From NCBI GenBank assembly GCA_020796225.1, contig CM036756.1, positions 51,068,363 to 51,132,362 of the forward strand: a DNA stretch of 64,000 nucleotides. The letters are read 5' to 3'. Made by a program: the position numbers and the translations under genes. How positions within the stretch are numbered: position 1 is the first letter of the stretch; each line of letters begins with the position of its first letter. The notes beneath the pieces were generated by a model. It worked only from the letters and a program-made list of their open reading frames with translations. It ran no database searches and was not told where the DNA came from. Shown here one piece after another: positions 34,680-48,700 of this stretch. Source of the DNA: Arion vulgaris (lineage: Eukaryota; Mollusca; Gastropoda; Stylommatophora; Arionidae).

Positions 34680-35425
34680 AACTCCATCATTTTCTAATGC
34701 ATATTTAATTTCATCATTTTCGAATCCTTTAACTCCATCATATTTTAATCCATTTTTAACCCCATTATCTTCTAATCCATGTTTAGTTACATTATCTTCT
34801 AATCCATGTTTAGTTACAATATCTTCTAATCCATGTTTAATTACATTATCTTCTAATCCATGTTTAGTTACATTATCTTCTAATCCATGTTTAGTTACAT
34901 TATCTTCTAATCCATGTTTAATTACATTATCTTCTAATCCACGGAAAAGATGGTTAGATGGCATAGCAGAATCCTGTGAAAGAGCAAAAAAAACAATCAC
35001 ACAAGCCACCAGAACAGCGCAAGACAAAAACAGAAAACCACGACACTGGACAACAACCCGGTAGCAGTGTGACGACAAAAGAAGAAGAAGATCTTCTAAT
35101 CCATGTTTAGTTAGATTGTCCCTCTTATTCATATTTAGTTACATTATCTTCTAATCCATGTTTAGTTACATTATCTTCTAATCCATGTTTAGTTACATTA
35201 TCTTCTAATCCATGTTTAGTTACATTATCTTCTAATCCATGTTTAGTTACATTATCTTCTAATCCATGTTTAGTTACATTATCTTCTAATCCATGTTTAG
35301 TTACATTATCTTCTAATCCATGTTTAATTACATTATCTTCTAATCCATGTTTAGTTACATTATCTTCTAATCCATGTTTAGTTACATTATCTTCTAATCC
35401 ATATTTAGTTACGTTATCTTGTTAC
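34680..35425 (+). repeat. 27-bp minisatellite, about 22 copies, interrupted
   Basis: Units contain TTAGTTACATTATCTTCTAA followed by TCCATG. The left end (34680-34760) is decayed. A 149-bp LINE piece splits the array at 34942-35090. Confidence 0.95.
34942..35090 (+). mobile_element. 149-bp 5'-truncated LINE insertion in the 27-bp array
   Basis: It is bounded by 13-bp direct repeats ATCTTCTAATCCA (34929-34941 and 35091-35103). The + strand reads RKRWLDGIAESCERAKKTIT and ends in (GAA)n. The coding remnant is the extreme C-terminus of a LINE protein. The repeat-based target duplication could also be two array units, but the foreign sequence and GAA tail make insertion clear. Confidence 0.85.
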
Positions 35426-36149
35426 GTCCTTTGACGCTATCTGAAGCTCGTCAAATCCCTTTTCGTGTATCGTTTACCAGATATTGGTTATTAAATGTTC
35501 ATACATCGTGTATGTCAAGAAAGACGAGTATTATGTTGTCAGATCTAGTAACTGCCAGCTTTTGCAAACATGAAAATGTGAACATCAACTTCATTTTCTT
35601 GTCATTTTCAAGAGTTATGACTTTGAAAATGTTGTTGCTCCGTGCTTGAGTTGCAATAGCTAGATAATTGCACATGCAGGCCGCACATTATTGTAGCATC
35701 CTCTGTCGCTCTCTCTCTCTCTTTCATTTCTCTCTCTCTTTCACTTCTCTCTCTCCATCTCGATATCCGTCTAGCTTTTACTTTTTCCTTTTTTATTTCT
35801 ACATATCCATCCTTTAGTTCAATATGTAAAATCGTCCTTTGAATTTTATGCTTTTTCTTAGTTCACTTTTCTCTCCTTTTCGTTCGCTCTTTCTTTCTTT
35901 CTCTCTCTCTCTCTCTCTCTAACAATTTTCTAGCCGTCTGCCTGCCTAACAAAGGAGTTCTAATTGTTGTTTAACCTCCTGAGAAAAGAGACAATGCAAC
36001 ATTACTAGAACTATGAGAGTCGACCAAGTCGTTACTGATCTGATAGTCAAGGTACACATATGTTGAGATGGTATCAAATTATCTTTCTCTTGCCATGTAT
36101 GTGTGTGTATTATTGATGACGCAACTACCATCACTAACTACTACTAATA
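35426..36149. other. Unassigned DNA with CT-rich tracts
   Basis: CT microsatellite tracts lie at about 35705-35760 and 35880-35922. A 76-codon frame at 35419-35649 has no recognisable feature. Confidence 0.5.
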
Positions 36150-36157
36150 TGTATGTT

Positions 36158-36320
36158 CAGTGGCGGCTCGCGATCATTTTTGTTGGTGGGGCCAGACAAA
36201 AATTATCGGAAAAACCATGGTTTTTTGGTTGTCGTTTTAATTTATAAAATAATAAATATACGTTCCACATTTTTTTGGTGGGGCCCGGCCCCAGTGGCCC
36301 CTAATGACGAGCCGCCACTG
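36158..36320. mobile_element. hAT-type MITE (163 bp)
   Basis: Perfect 13-bp terminal inverted repeats (CAGTGGCGGCTCG and its complement) are flanked by perfect 8-bp target-site duplications TGTATGTT (36150-36157 and 36321-36328). The 8-bp duplication and CAGTGGCG-type ends are hallmarks of hAT transposons. The interior is non-coding. It depends on a transposase supplied from elsewhere. Confidence 0.93.
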
Positions 36321-36328
36321 TGTATGTT

Positions 36329-36801
36329 GATGCGTATAACATACTGTTAATGCTGCTATTAGCTACCTTGTCACTCACACGACATCCTAATAGAGTTACG
36401 TTGTTTGCATTGAATAATCCGCAAGAAGTTCGCTCTTATTTTGAGGTTTGTCGATCTACACGTACTGATGTATATATATAACCAAAAAGCAATGCTCGTT
36501 CTGAGGTACAAAGTGGCTAGCCTCGGCTTAAATAGGCTATAATCTCTACATAACAAACCAACAAAAACAATTTACATTGTTGCTGTTGTTATTGTGTGAA
36601 TTCAATCAGTAAATAACAATTAAAGATCTAATGCACCGACTTGGGGTATGTCCACAAAGAAGAAACTCCCATGACGTGATTTATCTGATGAGGAATCGAA
36701 TAATACAAACATTGACATACATGTCCAGTCTTGAACTAGGCAACAAACTGCGGCACATCCAAGTCAAAGTTGAGTAACTGTGATAAATGTATGTTTATTT
36801 G
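36329..36801. other. No feature recognised
   Basis: AT-rich sequence between the MITE and the 40-bp array; only short frames. Confidence 0.45.
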
Positions 36802-37204
36802 AGAAAATTCTCAAGTCTTGTATGGCACATCATATGGTACAAGAAAATTCTCAAGTCTTGTATGGCACATCATATGGTACAAGAAAATTCTCAAGTCTTG
36901 TATGGCACATCATATGGTACAAGAAAATTCTCAAGTCTTGTATGGCACATCATATGGTACAAGAAAATTCTCAAGTCTTGTATGGCACATCATATGGTAC
37001 AAGAAAATTCTCAAGTCTTGTATGGCACATCATATGGTACAAGAAAATTCTCAAGTCTTGTATGGCACATCATATGGTACAAGAAAATTCTCAAGTCTTG
37101 TATGGCACATCATATGGTACAATAAAATTCTCAAGTCTTGTTTGGCACATCATATGGTACAAGAAAAATCTCAAGTCTTGTATGGCACATCATATGGTAC
37201 AAGA
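36802..37204 (+). repeat. 40-bp minisatellite, ten copies
   Basis: Nearly perfect units contain AAATTCTCAAGTCTTGTATG and CATCATATGGTACAAG. Only three substitutions are visible, in the last two to three units. Open frames across it are by-products of low stop density. Confidence 0.97.
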
Positions 37205-37348
37205 TGTAATCTATTTAAAGACCAGGCGAATAGAATTTCAAAGTGTCAACGTGAAGCTTACAGAAGTCGTCGTCATGGTGATTATATGTTTCAAATCTCA
37301 TCGCTTGTTTGATTCTAACAATGTATGTTCGCTAGGTATTTGTGTTCC
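37205..37348. other. Unique 144-bp spacer between two arrays
   Basis: It is not part of either repeat. The frames here are too short to judge. Confidence 0.6.
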
Positions 37349-38435
37349 CGACACAAGGAAACATATGATAAGCCAACTACTTTCTTCGAAGGAACATATA
37401 AACAATCTTTTCCCTTTCCCGACACAAGGAAACATATGATAAGCAATACTTTCTTGTGAAGACACAAACAATCTATTTCCTTCCTGACACAAGGAAACAT
37501 ATGATAAGCAATACTTTCTTGTGAAGACACAAACAATCTATTTCCCTTCCGGACACAAGGAAACATATGATAAGCAATACTTTCTTGTGAAGACACAAAC
37601 AATCTATTTCCTTTCCCGACACAAGGAAACATATGATAAGCAATACTTTCTTGTGAAGACACAAACAATCTATTTCCTTTCCCGACACAAGGAAACATAT
37701 GATAAGCAATACTTTCTTGTGAAGACACAAACAATCTATTTCCTTCCTGACACAAGGAAACATATGATAAGCAATACTTTCTTGTGAAGACACAAACAAT
37801 CTATTTCCCTTCCCGACACAAGGAAACATATGATAAGCAATACTTTCTTGTGAAGACGCAAACAATCTATTTCCCTTCCCGACACAAGGAAACATATGAT
37901 AAGCAATACTTTCTTGTGAAGACGCAAACAATCTATTTCCCTTCCCGACACAAGGAAACATATGATAAGCAATACTTTCTTGTGAAGACGCAAACAATCT
38001 ATTTCCCTTCCCGACACAAGGAAACATATGATAAGCAATACTTTCTTGTGAAGACACAAACAATCTATTTCCTTTCCCGACACAAGGAAACATATGATAA
38101 GCAATACTTTCTTGTGAAGACACAAACAATCTATTTCCTTTCCCGACACAAGGAAACATATGATAAGCAATACTTTCTTGTGAAGACACAAACAATCTAT
38201 TTCCTTTCCCGACACAAGGAAACATATGATAAGCAATACTTTCTTGTGAAGACACAAACAATCTATTTCCCTTCCCGACACAAGGAAACATATGATAAGC
38301 AATACTTGCTTGTGAAGACACAAACAATCTATTTCCCTTCCCGACACAAGGAAACATATGATAAGCAATACTTTCTTGTGAAGACACAAACAATCTATTT
38401 CCCTTCCCGACACAAGGAAACATATGATAAGCAAT
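37349..38435 (+). repeat. 66-bp satellite, block 1 (about 16 copies)
   Basis: Units contain CACAAGGAAACATATGATAA, GCAATACTTTCTTGTGAAGA and CACAAACAATCTATTTCCC. The first unit is strongly diverged, as is usual at array edges. The block ends at a LINE insertion. Confidence 0.97.
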
Positions 38436-39791
38436 TATAATAGCCGTCCATCGCAAGCGATGATGACAACAATCTCAGACGTGTACTGTTGCACCTCTCT
38501 GGTGTGTGCGGAGGTGACTGTAGAGTCAATCCTAGAACAGAATCCCCGACCACAGGTGGGGCATACATGATCAAGGTTAGACATGTGCGTGTTGTGTGCT
38601 CTGTCTTTTCGCGCTGCTCGTTTTCTCTGTGACTCAACAATACGATGATTCTCAGCTATTCGGGTTCCTCTTTGTTGTTACAGCGCCACATTTGGCGATC
38701 TTGCGCAAGGATTCCCAGCACGTATTGTCTATATCGAAGCATTTCAGAGACACTTTAAGAGTGTCTTTAAAGCGTTTTTCTGTCCACCAGCTAAACGTCT
38801 GCCCCCTTCAAGCTCGCCATACATCAACTGTTTTGGGATGCGTTTATCAGGCATTCGAGCAACGTGACCGACCCATCTCAGTTGGGCCTTCTGCAACAGG
38901 GTGTTGACGCTTGGGATCTTTGCTCTTGTGAGGACTTCGCTGTCTGGAATTTTGTCCTGCCAGTTTATTTTTAGTATTCTGCGTAGACAGCTTGTGTGGA
39001 AGTGGTTTAATTTTCTTGCGTGTCTGCTATACACTGTCCATGTCTCGCTTGCGTACAGCAGCGTTGTTAGCACTATGGCCTGGTAAACTTTCAGCTTTGT
39101 GACTATGCTTATCCCTTCCGTTCCCACACAGTGACACGTAACCTTCCGAACGCAGCACTGGCTTTGGATATCCTATTGTGGACCTCAGAATCTATGTTTG
39201 CCGATCTGGATAGGAGGCTGCCAAGATAAGCAAAGTTGTACGTTGACTGGAGACGCTGGTGTTTAATGTTGATGACTGGATCGTAATCCTGTTCTCTAGG
39301 GGCGGGCTGGAACATGACCTCTGTTTTTTGGTGTTAATGGTGAGGCCAAACCTATCACAGGCCATTGAGAACTTGTCCATGTAAGTCTGCATTTCTTCCT
39401 CAGAGTTGGTAGCAGGGCACAGTCATCAGCAAACAACAGGTTTGAGATAGTTGATTCTTTTACCTTGGTGGAGGATTTTAACCTCTGAAGATTGAATAGG
39501 TTACCGTCTGTCCTGTATCTAATCTTTACCCATGTTCGTCGCCTTCCCAAAAGACATCCGTGAGCATGGCAGCAAACATCATGCTGAAGAGTGTTGGGGC
39601 CAGTACACAGCCCTGTTTGACGCCGTTGGTGACATGGAAGGCTTCCGACAGCTCCCTTCGTCAAGTACACGTGCCATCATGCCCTCGTGAAACTGTTGGA
39701 CGATCTTGATGAATTTCCTTTGGCATCCAAATTTTTCCATGATCTTCCATAGACACTCCCTGTTAACCGTGTCGAAAGCCTTTGTCAGATC
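38436..39791 (-). mobile_element. 5'-truncated LINE inserted in the 66-bp satellite
   Basis: It is flanked by the 10-bp repeat GATAAGCAAT (38426-38435 and 39792-39801). The minus strand starts inside the reverse transcriptase: DLTKAFDTVNRECLWKIMEK and then RKFIKIVQQFHEG. It continues with the catalytic LLFADDCALL near 39430, FAYLGSLLSRSANIDSEVH, IVLTTLLYASETWTVYSRHA, SCLRRILKINWQDKIPDSE, QLRWVGHVARMPDKRIPKQL and a degenerate finger near the 3' end. Several frameshifts make it inactive. It is the same family as 33858-34330. RNA-templated insertion with 5' truncation is the known mechanism of the class. Confidence 0.9.
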
Positions 39792-42700
39792 GATAAGCAA
39801 TACTTTCTTGTGAAGACACAAACAATCTATTTCCCTTCCGGACACAAGGAAACATATGATAAGCAATACTTTCTTGTGAAGACACAAACAATCTATTTCC
39901 CTTCCCGACACAAGAAAACATATGATAAGCAATACTTTCTTGTGAAGACACAAACAATCTATTTCCCTTCCGGACACAAGGAAACATATGATAAGCAATA
40001 CTTTCTTGTGAAGACACAAACAATCTATTTCCTTCCCGACACAGGAAACATATGATAAGCAATACTTTCTTGTGAAGACACAAACAATCTATTTCCCCTC
40101 CCGACACAAGGAAACATATGATAAGCAATACTTTCTTGTGAAGACACAAACAATCTATTTCCCTTCCCGACACAAGGAAACATATGATAAGCAATACTTT
40201 CTTGTGAAGACACAAACAATCTATTTCCTTCCCGACACATGGAAACATATGATAAGCAATACTTTCTTGTGAAGACACAAACAATCTTTTTCCCTTCCCG
40301 ACACAAGGAAACATATGATAAGCAATACTTTCTTGTGAAGACACAAACAATCTATTTCCCTTCCCGACACAAGGAAACATATGATAAGCAATACTTTCTT
40401 GTGAAGACACAAACAATCTATTTCCCTTCCGACACAATGAAACAAAGATAAGCAATACTTGCTTGTGAAGACACAAACAATCTGTTTCCCTTCCCGACAC
40501 AAGGAAACATATGATAAGCAATACTTTCTTGTGAAGACACAAACAATCTATTTCCCTTCCTGACACAATGAAACATATGATAAGCAATACTTTCTTGTGA
40601 AGACACAAACAATCTATTTCCTTCCCGACACAATGAAACATATGATAAGCAATACTTTCTTGTGAAGACACAAACAATCTATTTCCCTTCCCGACACAAG
40701 AAACATATGATACAATACTTGCTTGTAAGACACAAACAATCTATTTCCTTCCCGACACAAGGAAACATATGATAAGCAATACTTTCTTGTGAAGACACAA
40801 ACAATCTATTTCCTTTCCCGACACAAGGAAACATATGATAAGCAATACTTTCTTGTGAAGACACAAACAATCTATTTCTCTTCCCGACACAAGGAAACAT
40901 ATGATAAGCAATACTTTCTTGTGAAGACACAAACAATCTATTTCCCTTCCGACACAAAGAAACATATGATAAGCAATACTTTCTTGTGAAGACACAAACA
41001 ATCTATTTCCCTTCCCGACACAATGAAACATATGATAAGCAATACTTTCTTGTGAAGACACAAACAATCTATTTCCCTTCCGACACAAGAAAACATATGA
41101 TAAGCAATACTTTCTTGTGAAGACACAAACAATCTATTTCCCTTCCCGACACAATGAAACATATGATAAGCAATACTTTCTTGTGAAGACACAAACAATC
41201 TATTTCCTTCCGACACAGAAACATATGATAAGCAATACTTTCTTGTGAAGACACAAACAATCTATTTCCTTTCCCGACACAAGGAAACATATGATAAGCA
41301 ATACTTTCTTGTGAAGACACAAACAATCTATTTCTCTTCCCGACACAAGGAAACATATGATAAGCAATACTTTCTTGTGAAGACACAAACAATCTATTTC
41401 CCTTCCTGACACAAGGAAACATATGATAAGCAATACTTTCTTGTGAAGACACAAACAATCTATTTCCCTTCCCGACACAATGAAACATATGATAAGCAAT
41501 ACTTTCTTGTGAAGACACAAACAATCTATTTCCCTTCCCGACACAAGGAAACATATGATAAGCAATACTTTCTTGTGAAGACACAAACAATCTATTTCCC
41601 CTCCCGACACAAGGAAACATATGATAAGCAATACTTTCTTGTGAAGACACAAACAATCTATTTCCCCTCCCGACACAAGGAAACATATGATAAGCAATAC
41701 TTTCTTGTGAAGACACAAACAATCTATTTCCCTTCCCGACACAAGGAAACATATGATAAGCAATACTTTCTTGTGAGACACAAACAATCTATTTCTCTTC
41801 CGACACAAGGAAACATATGATAAGCAATACTTTCTTGTGAAGACACAAACAATCTATTTCTCTTCCCGACACAAGGAAACATATGATAAGCAATACTTTC
41901 TTGTGAAGACACAAACAATCTATTTCCCCTCCCGACACAAGGAAACATATGATAAGCAATACTTTCTTGTGAAGACACAAACAATCTATTTCCCTTCCCG
42001 ACACAAGAAAACATATGATAAGCAATACTTTCTTGTGAAGACACAAACAATCTATTTCCTTTCCCGACACAAGGAAACATATGATAAGCAATACTTTCTT
42101 GTGAAGACACAAACAATCTATTTCTCTTCCCGACACAAGGAAACATATGATAAGCAATACTTTCTTGTGAAGACACAAACAATCTATTTCCCCTTTCCCC
42201 AAAACAAGGAAACATATGATAAGCAATACTTTCTTGTGAAGACACAAACAATCTATTTCCCTTCCGACACAAGAAACATATGATAAGCAATACTTTCTTG
42301 TGAAGACGCAAACAATCTATTTCTCTTCCCGACACAAGGAAACATATGATAAGCAATACTTTCTTGTGAGACACAAACAATCTATTTCCCTTCCAGACAC
42401 AAGGAAACATATGATAAGCAATACTTTCTTGTGAAGACACAAACAATCTATTTCCCTTCCCGACACAATGAAACATATGATAAGCAATACTTTCTTGTGA
42501 AGACACAAACAATCTATTTCCCTTCCCGACACAAGGAAACATATGATAAGCAATACTTTCTTGTGAAGACACAAACAATCTATTTCCTTCCCGACACAAA
42601 GGGAAAAATATGATAAGCAATACTTTCTTGTGAAGACACAAACAATCTATTTCCCTTCCCGACACAAGGAAACATATGATAAGCAATACTTTCTTGTGAA

Positions 42701-45700
42701 AACACAAACAATCTATTTCCCCTTTCCCCACACAAGGAAACATATGATAAGCAATACTTTCTTGTGAAAACACAAACAATCTATTTCCCTTCCCGACACA
42801 AGGAAACATATGATAAGCAATACTTTCTTGTGAAGACACAAACAATCTATTTCCCTTCCCGACACAAAGGGAAAAATATGATAAGCAATACTTTCTTGTG
42901 AGAGACACAAACAATCTATTTCCCTTCCCGACACAAGGAAACATATGATAAGCAATACTTTCTTGTGAAGACACAAACAATCTATTTCCTTTCCCGACAC
43001 AAGGAAACATATGATAAGCAATACTTTCTTGTGAAGACACAAACAATCTATTTCCCTTCCCGACACAAGGAAACATATGATAAGAAATACTTTCTTGTGA
43101 AGACACAAACAATCTATTTCCCTTCCCGACACAAGGAAACATATGATAAGCAATACTTTCTTGTGAAGACACAAACAATCTATTTCCCTTCCCGACACAA
43201 GGAAACATATGATAAGCAATACTTTCTTGTGAAGACGCAAATAATCTTTTTCCCTTCCCGACACAAGGAAACATATGATAAGCAATACTTGCTTGTGAAG
43301 ACACAAACAATCTATTTCCCTTCCCGACACAAGGAAACATATGATAAGCAATACTTTCTTGTGAAGAGGCAAACAATCTATTTCCCTTCCCGACACAAGG
43401 AAACATATGATAAGCAATACTTTCTTGTGAAGACGCAAACAATCTATTTCCCTTCCCGACACAAGGAAACATATGATAAGCAATACTTTCTTGTGAAGAC
43501 ACAAACAATCTATTTCCCTTCCCGACACAAGAAAACATATGATAAGCAATACTTTCTTGTGAAGACACAAACAATCTATTTCCTTTCCCGACACAAGGAA
43601 ACATATGATAAGCAATACTTTCTTGTGAAGACACAAACAATCTATTTCCCCTCCCGACACAAGGAAACATATGATAAGCAATACTTTCTTGTGAAGACAC
43701 AAACAATCTATTTCCCTTCCCGACACAAGGAAACATATGATAAGCAATACTTTCTTGTGAAGACACAAACAATCTATTTCCCCTTTCCGACACAAGGAAA
43801 CATATGATAAGCAATACTTTCTTGTGAAGACACAAACAATCTATTTCCTTCCCGACACAATGAAACATATGATAAGCAATACTTTCTTGTGAAGACACAA
43901 ACAATCTATTTCCTTTCCCGACACAAGGAAACATATGATAAGCAATACTTTCTTGTGAAGACACAAACAATCTATTTCCTTTCCCGACACAAGGAAACAT
44001 ATGATAAGCAATACTTTCTTGTGAAGACACAAACAATATATTTCCCTTCCCGACACAAGGAAACATATGATAAGCAATACTTTCTTGTGAAAACACAAAC
44101 AATCTATTTCTCTTCCGACACAAGGAAACATATGATAAGCAATACTTTCTTGTGAAGACACAAACAATCTATTTCTCTTCCCGACACAAGGAAACATATG
44201 ATAAGCAATACTTTCTTGTGAAGACACAAACAATCTATTTCCTTTCCCGACACAAGGAAACATATGATAAGCAATACTTTCTTGTGAAGACACAAACAAT
44301 CTATTTCCCTTCCAACACAAGGAACATATGATAAGCAATACTTTCTTGTGAAGACACAAACAATCTATTTCCCTTCCGGACACAAGGAAACATATGATAA
44401 GCAATACTTTCTTGTGAAGACGCAAACAATCTATTTCTCTTCCCGACACAAGGAAACATATGATAAGCAATACTTTCTTGTGAAGACACAAACAATCTAT
44501 TTCCCTTCCCGACACAAGGAAACATATGATAAGCAATACTTTCTTGTGAATACACAAACAATCTATTTCCCTTCCCGACACAATGAAACATATGATAAGC
44601 AATACTTTCTTGTGAAGACACAAACAATCTATTTCCCTTCCCGACACAAGGAAAAATATGATAAGCAATACTTTCTTGTGAAGACACAAACAATCTATTT
44701 CCTTTCCCGACACAAGGAAACATATGATAAGCAATACTTTCTTGTGAAGACACAAACAATCTATTTCCTTTCCCGACACAAGGAAACATATGATAAGCAA
44801 TACTTTCTTGTGAGAAAACAAACAATCTATTTCCCTTCCCGACACAGGAAACATATGATAAGCAATACTTTCTTGTGAAGACACAAACAATCTATTTCCC
44901 TTCCGGACACAAGGAAACATATGATAAGCAATACTTTCTTGTGAAGACACAAACAATCTATTTCCCTTCCCGACACAAGGAAACATATGATAAGCAATAC
45001 TTTCTTGTGAAGACACAAACAATCTATTTCCTTTCCCGACACAAGGAAACATATGATAAGCAATACTTTCTTGTGAAGACACAAACAATCTATTTCCTTC
45101 CCGATACAAGGAAACATATGATAAGCAATACTTTCTTGTGAAGACACAAACAATCTATTTCCCTTCCCGACACAAGGAAACATATGATAAGCAATACTTT
45201 CTTGTGAAGACACAAACAATCTATTTCCCTTCCCGACACAAGGAAACATATGATAAGCAATACTTTCTTGTGAAGACGCAAATAATCTTTTTCCCTTCCC
45301 GACACAAGGAAACATATGATAAGCAATACTTTCTTGTGAAGACGCAAACAATCTATTTCCCTTCCCGACACAAGGAAACATATGATAAGCAATACTTTCT
45401 TGTGAAGACGCAAACAATCTATTTCCCTTCCCGACACAAGGAAACATATGATAAGCAATACTTTCTTGTGAAGACACAAACAATCTATTTCCCTTCCCGA
45501 CACAAGGAAACATATGATAAGCATTACTTTCTTGTGAAGACGCAAACAATCTATTTCCCTTCCCGACACAAGGAAACATATGATAAGCAATACTTTCTTG
45601 TGAAGACACAAACAATCTATTTCCCCTTTCCCGACACAAGAAACATATGATAAGCAATACTTTCTTGTGAAGACACAAACAATCTATTTCCTTCCCGACA

Positions 45701-48700
45701 CAAAGGAAACATATGATAAGCAATACTTTCTTGTGAAGACACAAACAATCTATTTCCCCTCCCGACACAAGGAAACATATGATAAGCAATACTTTCTTGT
45801 GAAGACACAAACAATCTATTTCCTTTCCCGACACAAGGAAACATATGATAAGCAATACTTTCTTGTGAAGACGCAAACAATCTATTTCCCTTCCCGACAC
45901 AAGGAAACATATGATAAGCAATACTTTCTTGTGAAGACGCAAACAATCTATTTCCCTTCCCGACACAAGGAAACATATGATAAGCAATACTTTCTTGTGA
46001 AGACGCAAACAATCTATTTCCCTTCCCGACACAAGGAAACATATGATAAGCAATACTTTCTTGTGAAGACCCAAACAATCTATTTCCCTTTCCGACAGAA
46101 GGAAACATATGATAAGCAATACTTTCTTGTGAAGACACAAACAATCTATTTCCTTTCCCGACACAAGGAAACATATGATAAGCAATACTTTCTTGTGAAG
46201 ACACAAACAATCTATTTCCTTCCCGACACAAGAAACATATGATAAGCAATACTTTCTTGTGAAGACACAAACAATCTATTTCCCTTCCGACACAAGAAAC
46301 ATATGATAAGCAATACTTTCTTGTGAAGACACAAACAATCTATTTCCTTTCCCGACACAAGGAAACATATGATAAGCAATTCTTTCTTGTGAAGACACAA
46401 ACAATCTATTTCCCTTCCCGACACAAGGAAACATATGATAAGCAATACTTTCTTGTGAAGACACAAACAATCTATTTCCTTTCCCGACACAAGGAAACAT
46501 ATGATAAGCAATACTTTCTTGTGAAGACACAAACAATCTATTTCCCTTCCCGACACAAGGAAACATATGATAAGCAATTTTTCTTGTGAAGACACAAACA
46601 ATCTATTTCCCTTCCCGACACAAGGAAACATATGATAAGCAATACTTTCTTGTGAAGACACAAACAATCTATTTCCCTTCCGATACAAGGGAAACATATG
46701 ATAAGCAATACTTTCTTGTGAAGACAAACAATCTATTTTCTTCCGACACAGGAAACATATGATAAGCAATACTTTCTTGTGAAGACACAAACAATCTATT
46801 TCCTTTCCCGACACAAGGAAACATATGATAAGCAATACTTTCTTGTGAAGACACAAACAATCTATTTCCCTTCCCGACACAAGGAAAAATATGATAAGCA
46901 ATACTTTCTTGTGAAGACACAAACAATCTATTTCCTTTCCCGACACAAGGAAACATATGATAAGCAATACTTTCTTGTGAAGACACAAACAATCTATTTC
47001 CCTTCCCGACACAAGGAACATATGATAAGCATTACTTTCTTGTGAAGACGCAAACAATCTATTTCCCTTCCCGACACAAGAAAACATATGATAAGCAATA
47101 CTTTCTTGTGAAGACACAAACAATCTATTTCCTTCCCGACACAAGAAACATATGATAAGCAATACTTTCTTGTGAAGACACAAACAATCTATTTCCCTTC
47201 CCGACACAAGTTAACATATGATAAGCAATACTTTCTTGTGAAGACACAAACAATCTATTTCCTTTCCCGACACAAGGAAACATATGATAAGCAATACTTT
47301 CTTGTGAAGACGCAAACAATCTATTTCTCTTCCCGACACAAGGAAACATATGATAAGCAATACTTTCTTGTGAAGACACAAACAATCTATTTCCTTTCCC
47401 GACACAAGGAAACATATGATAAGCAATACTTTCTTGTGAAGACACAAACAATCTATTTCCCTTCCCGACACAATGAAACATATGATAAGCAATACTTTCT
47501 TGTGAAGACACAAACAATCTATTTCCCTTCCCGACACAAGGAAACATATGATAAGCAATACTTTCTTGTGAAGACACAAACAATCTATTTCCTTTCCCGA
47601 CACAAGGAAACATATGATAAGCAATACTTTCTTGTGAAGAACAAACAATCTATTTCCTTCCCGACACAAGGAAACATATGATAAGCAATACTTTCTTGTG
47701 AAGACACAAACAATCTATTTCCCTTCCCGACACAAGGAAACATATGATAAGCAATACTTTCTTGTGAAGACACAAACAATCTATTTCACTTCCCGACACA
47801 AGGAAACATATGATAAGCAATACTTTCTTGTGAAGACACAACAATCTATTTCCCTTCCCGACACAAGAAACATATGATAAGCAATACTTTCTTGTGAAGA
47901 CACAAACAATCTATTTCCTTTCCCGACACAAGGAAACATATGATAAGCAATACTTTCTTGTGAAGACACAAACAATCTATTTCCCTTCCCGACACAAGGA
48001 AACATATGATAAGCAATACTTTCTTGTGAAGACACAAACAATCTATTTCCCTTCCCGACACAAGAAAACATATGATAAGCAATACTTTCTTGTGAAGACA
48101 CAAACAATCTATTTCCTTTCCAACACAAGGAAACATATGATAAGCAATACTTTCTTGTGAAGACACAAACAATCTATTTCCCTTCCGGACACAAGGAAAC
48201 ATATGATAAGCAATACTTTCTTGTGAAGACACAAACAATCTATTTCCCTTCCCGACACAAGGAAAAATATGATAAGCAATACTTTCTTGTGAAGACGCAA
48301 ATAATCTTTTTCCCTTCCCGACACAAGGAAACATATGATAAGCAATACTTGCTTGTGAAGACACAAACAATCTATTTCCCTTCCCGACACAAGGAAACAT
48401 ATGATAAGCAATACTTTCTTGTGAAGACGCAAACAATCTATTTCCCTTCCCGACACAAGGAAACATATGATAAGCAATACTTTCTTGTGAAGACGCAAAC
48501 AATCTATTTCCCTTCCCGACACAAGGAAACATATGATAAGCAATACTTTCTTGTGAAGACGCAAACAATCTATTTTCCTTCCCGACACAAGGAAACATAT
48601 GATAAGCATTACTTTCTTGTGAAGACACAAACAATCTATTTCCCTTCCCGACACAAGGAAACATATGATAAGCAATACTTTCTTGTGAAGACACAAACAA

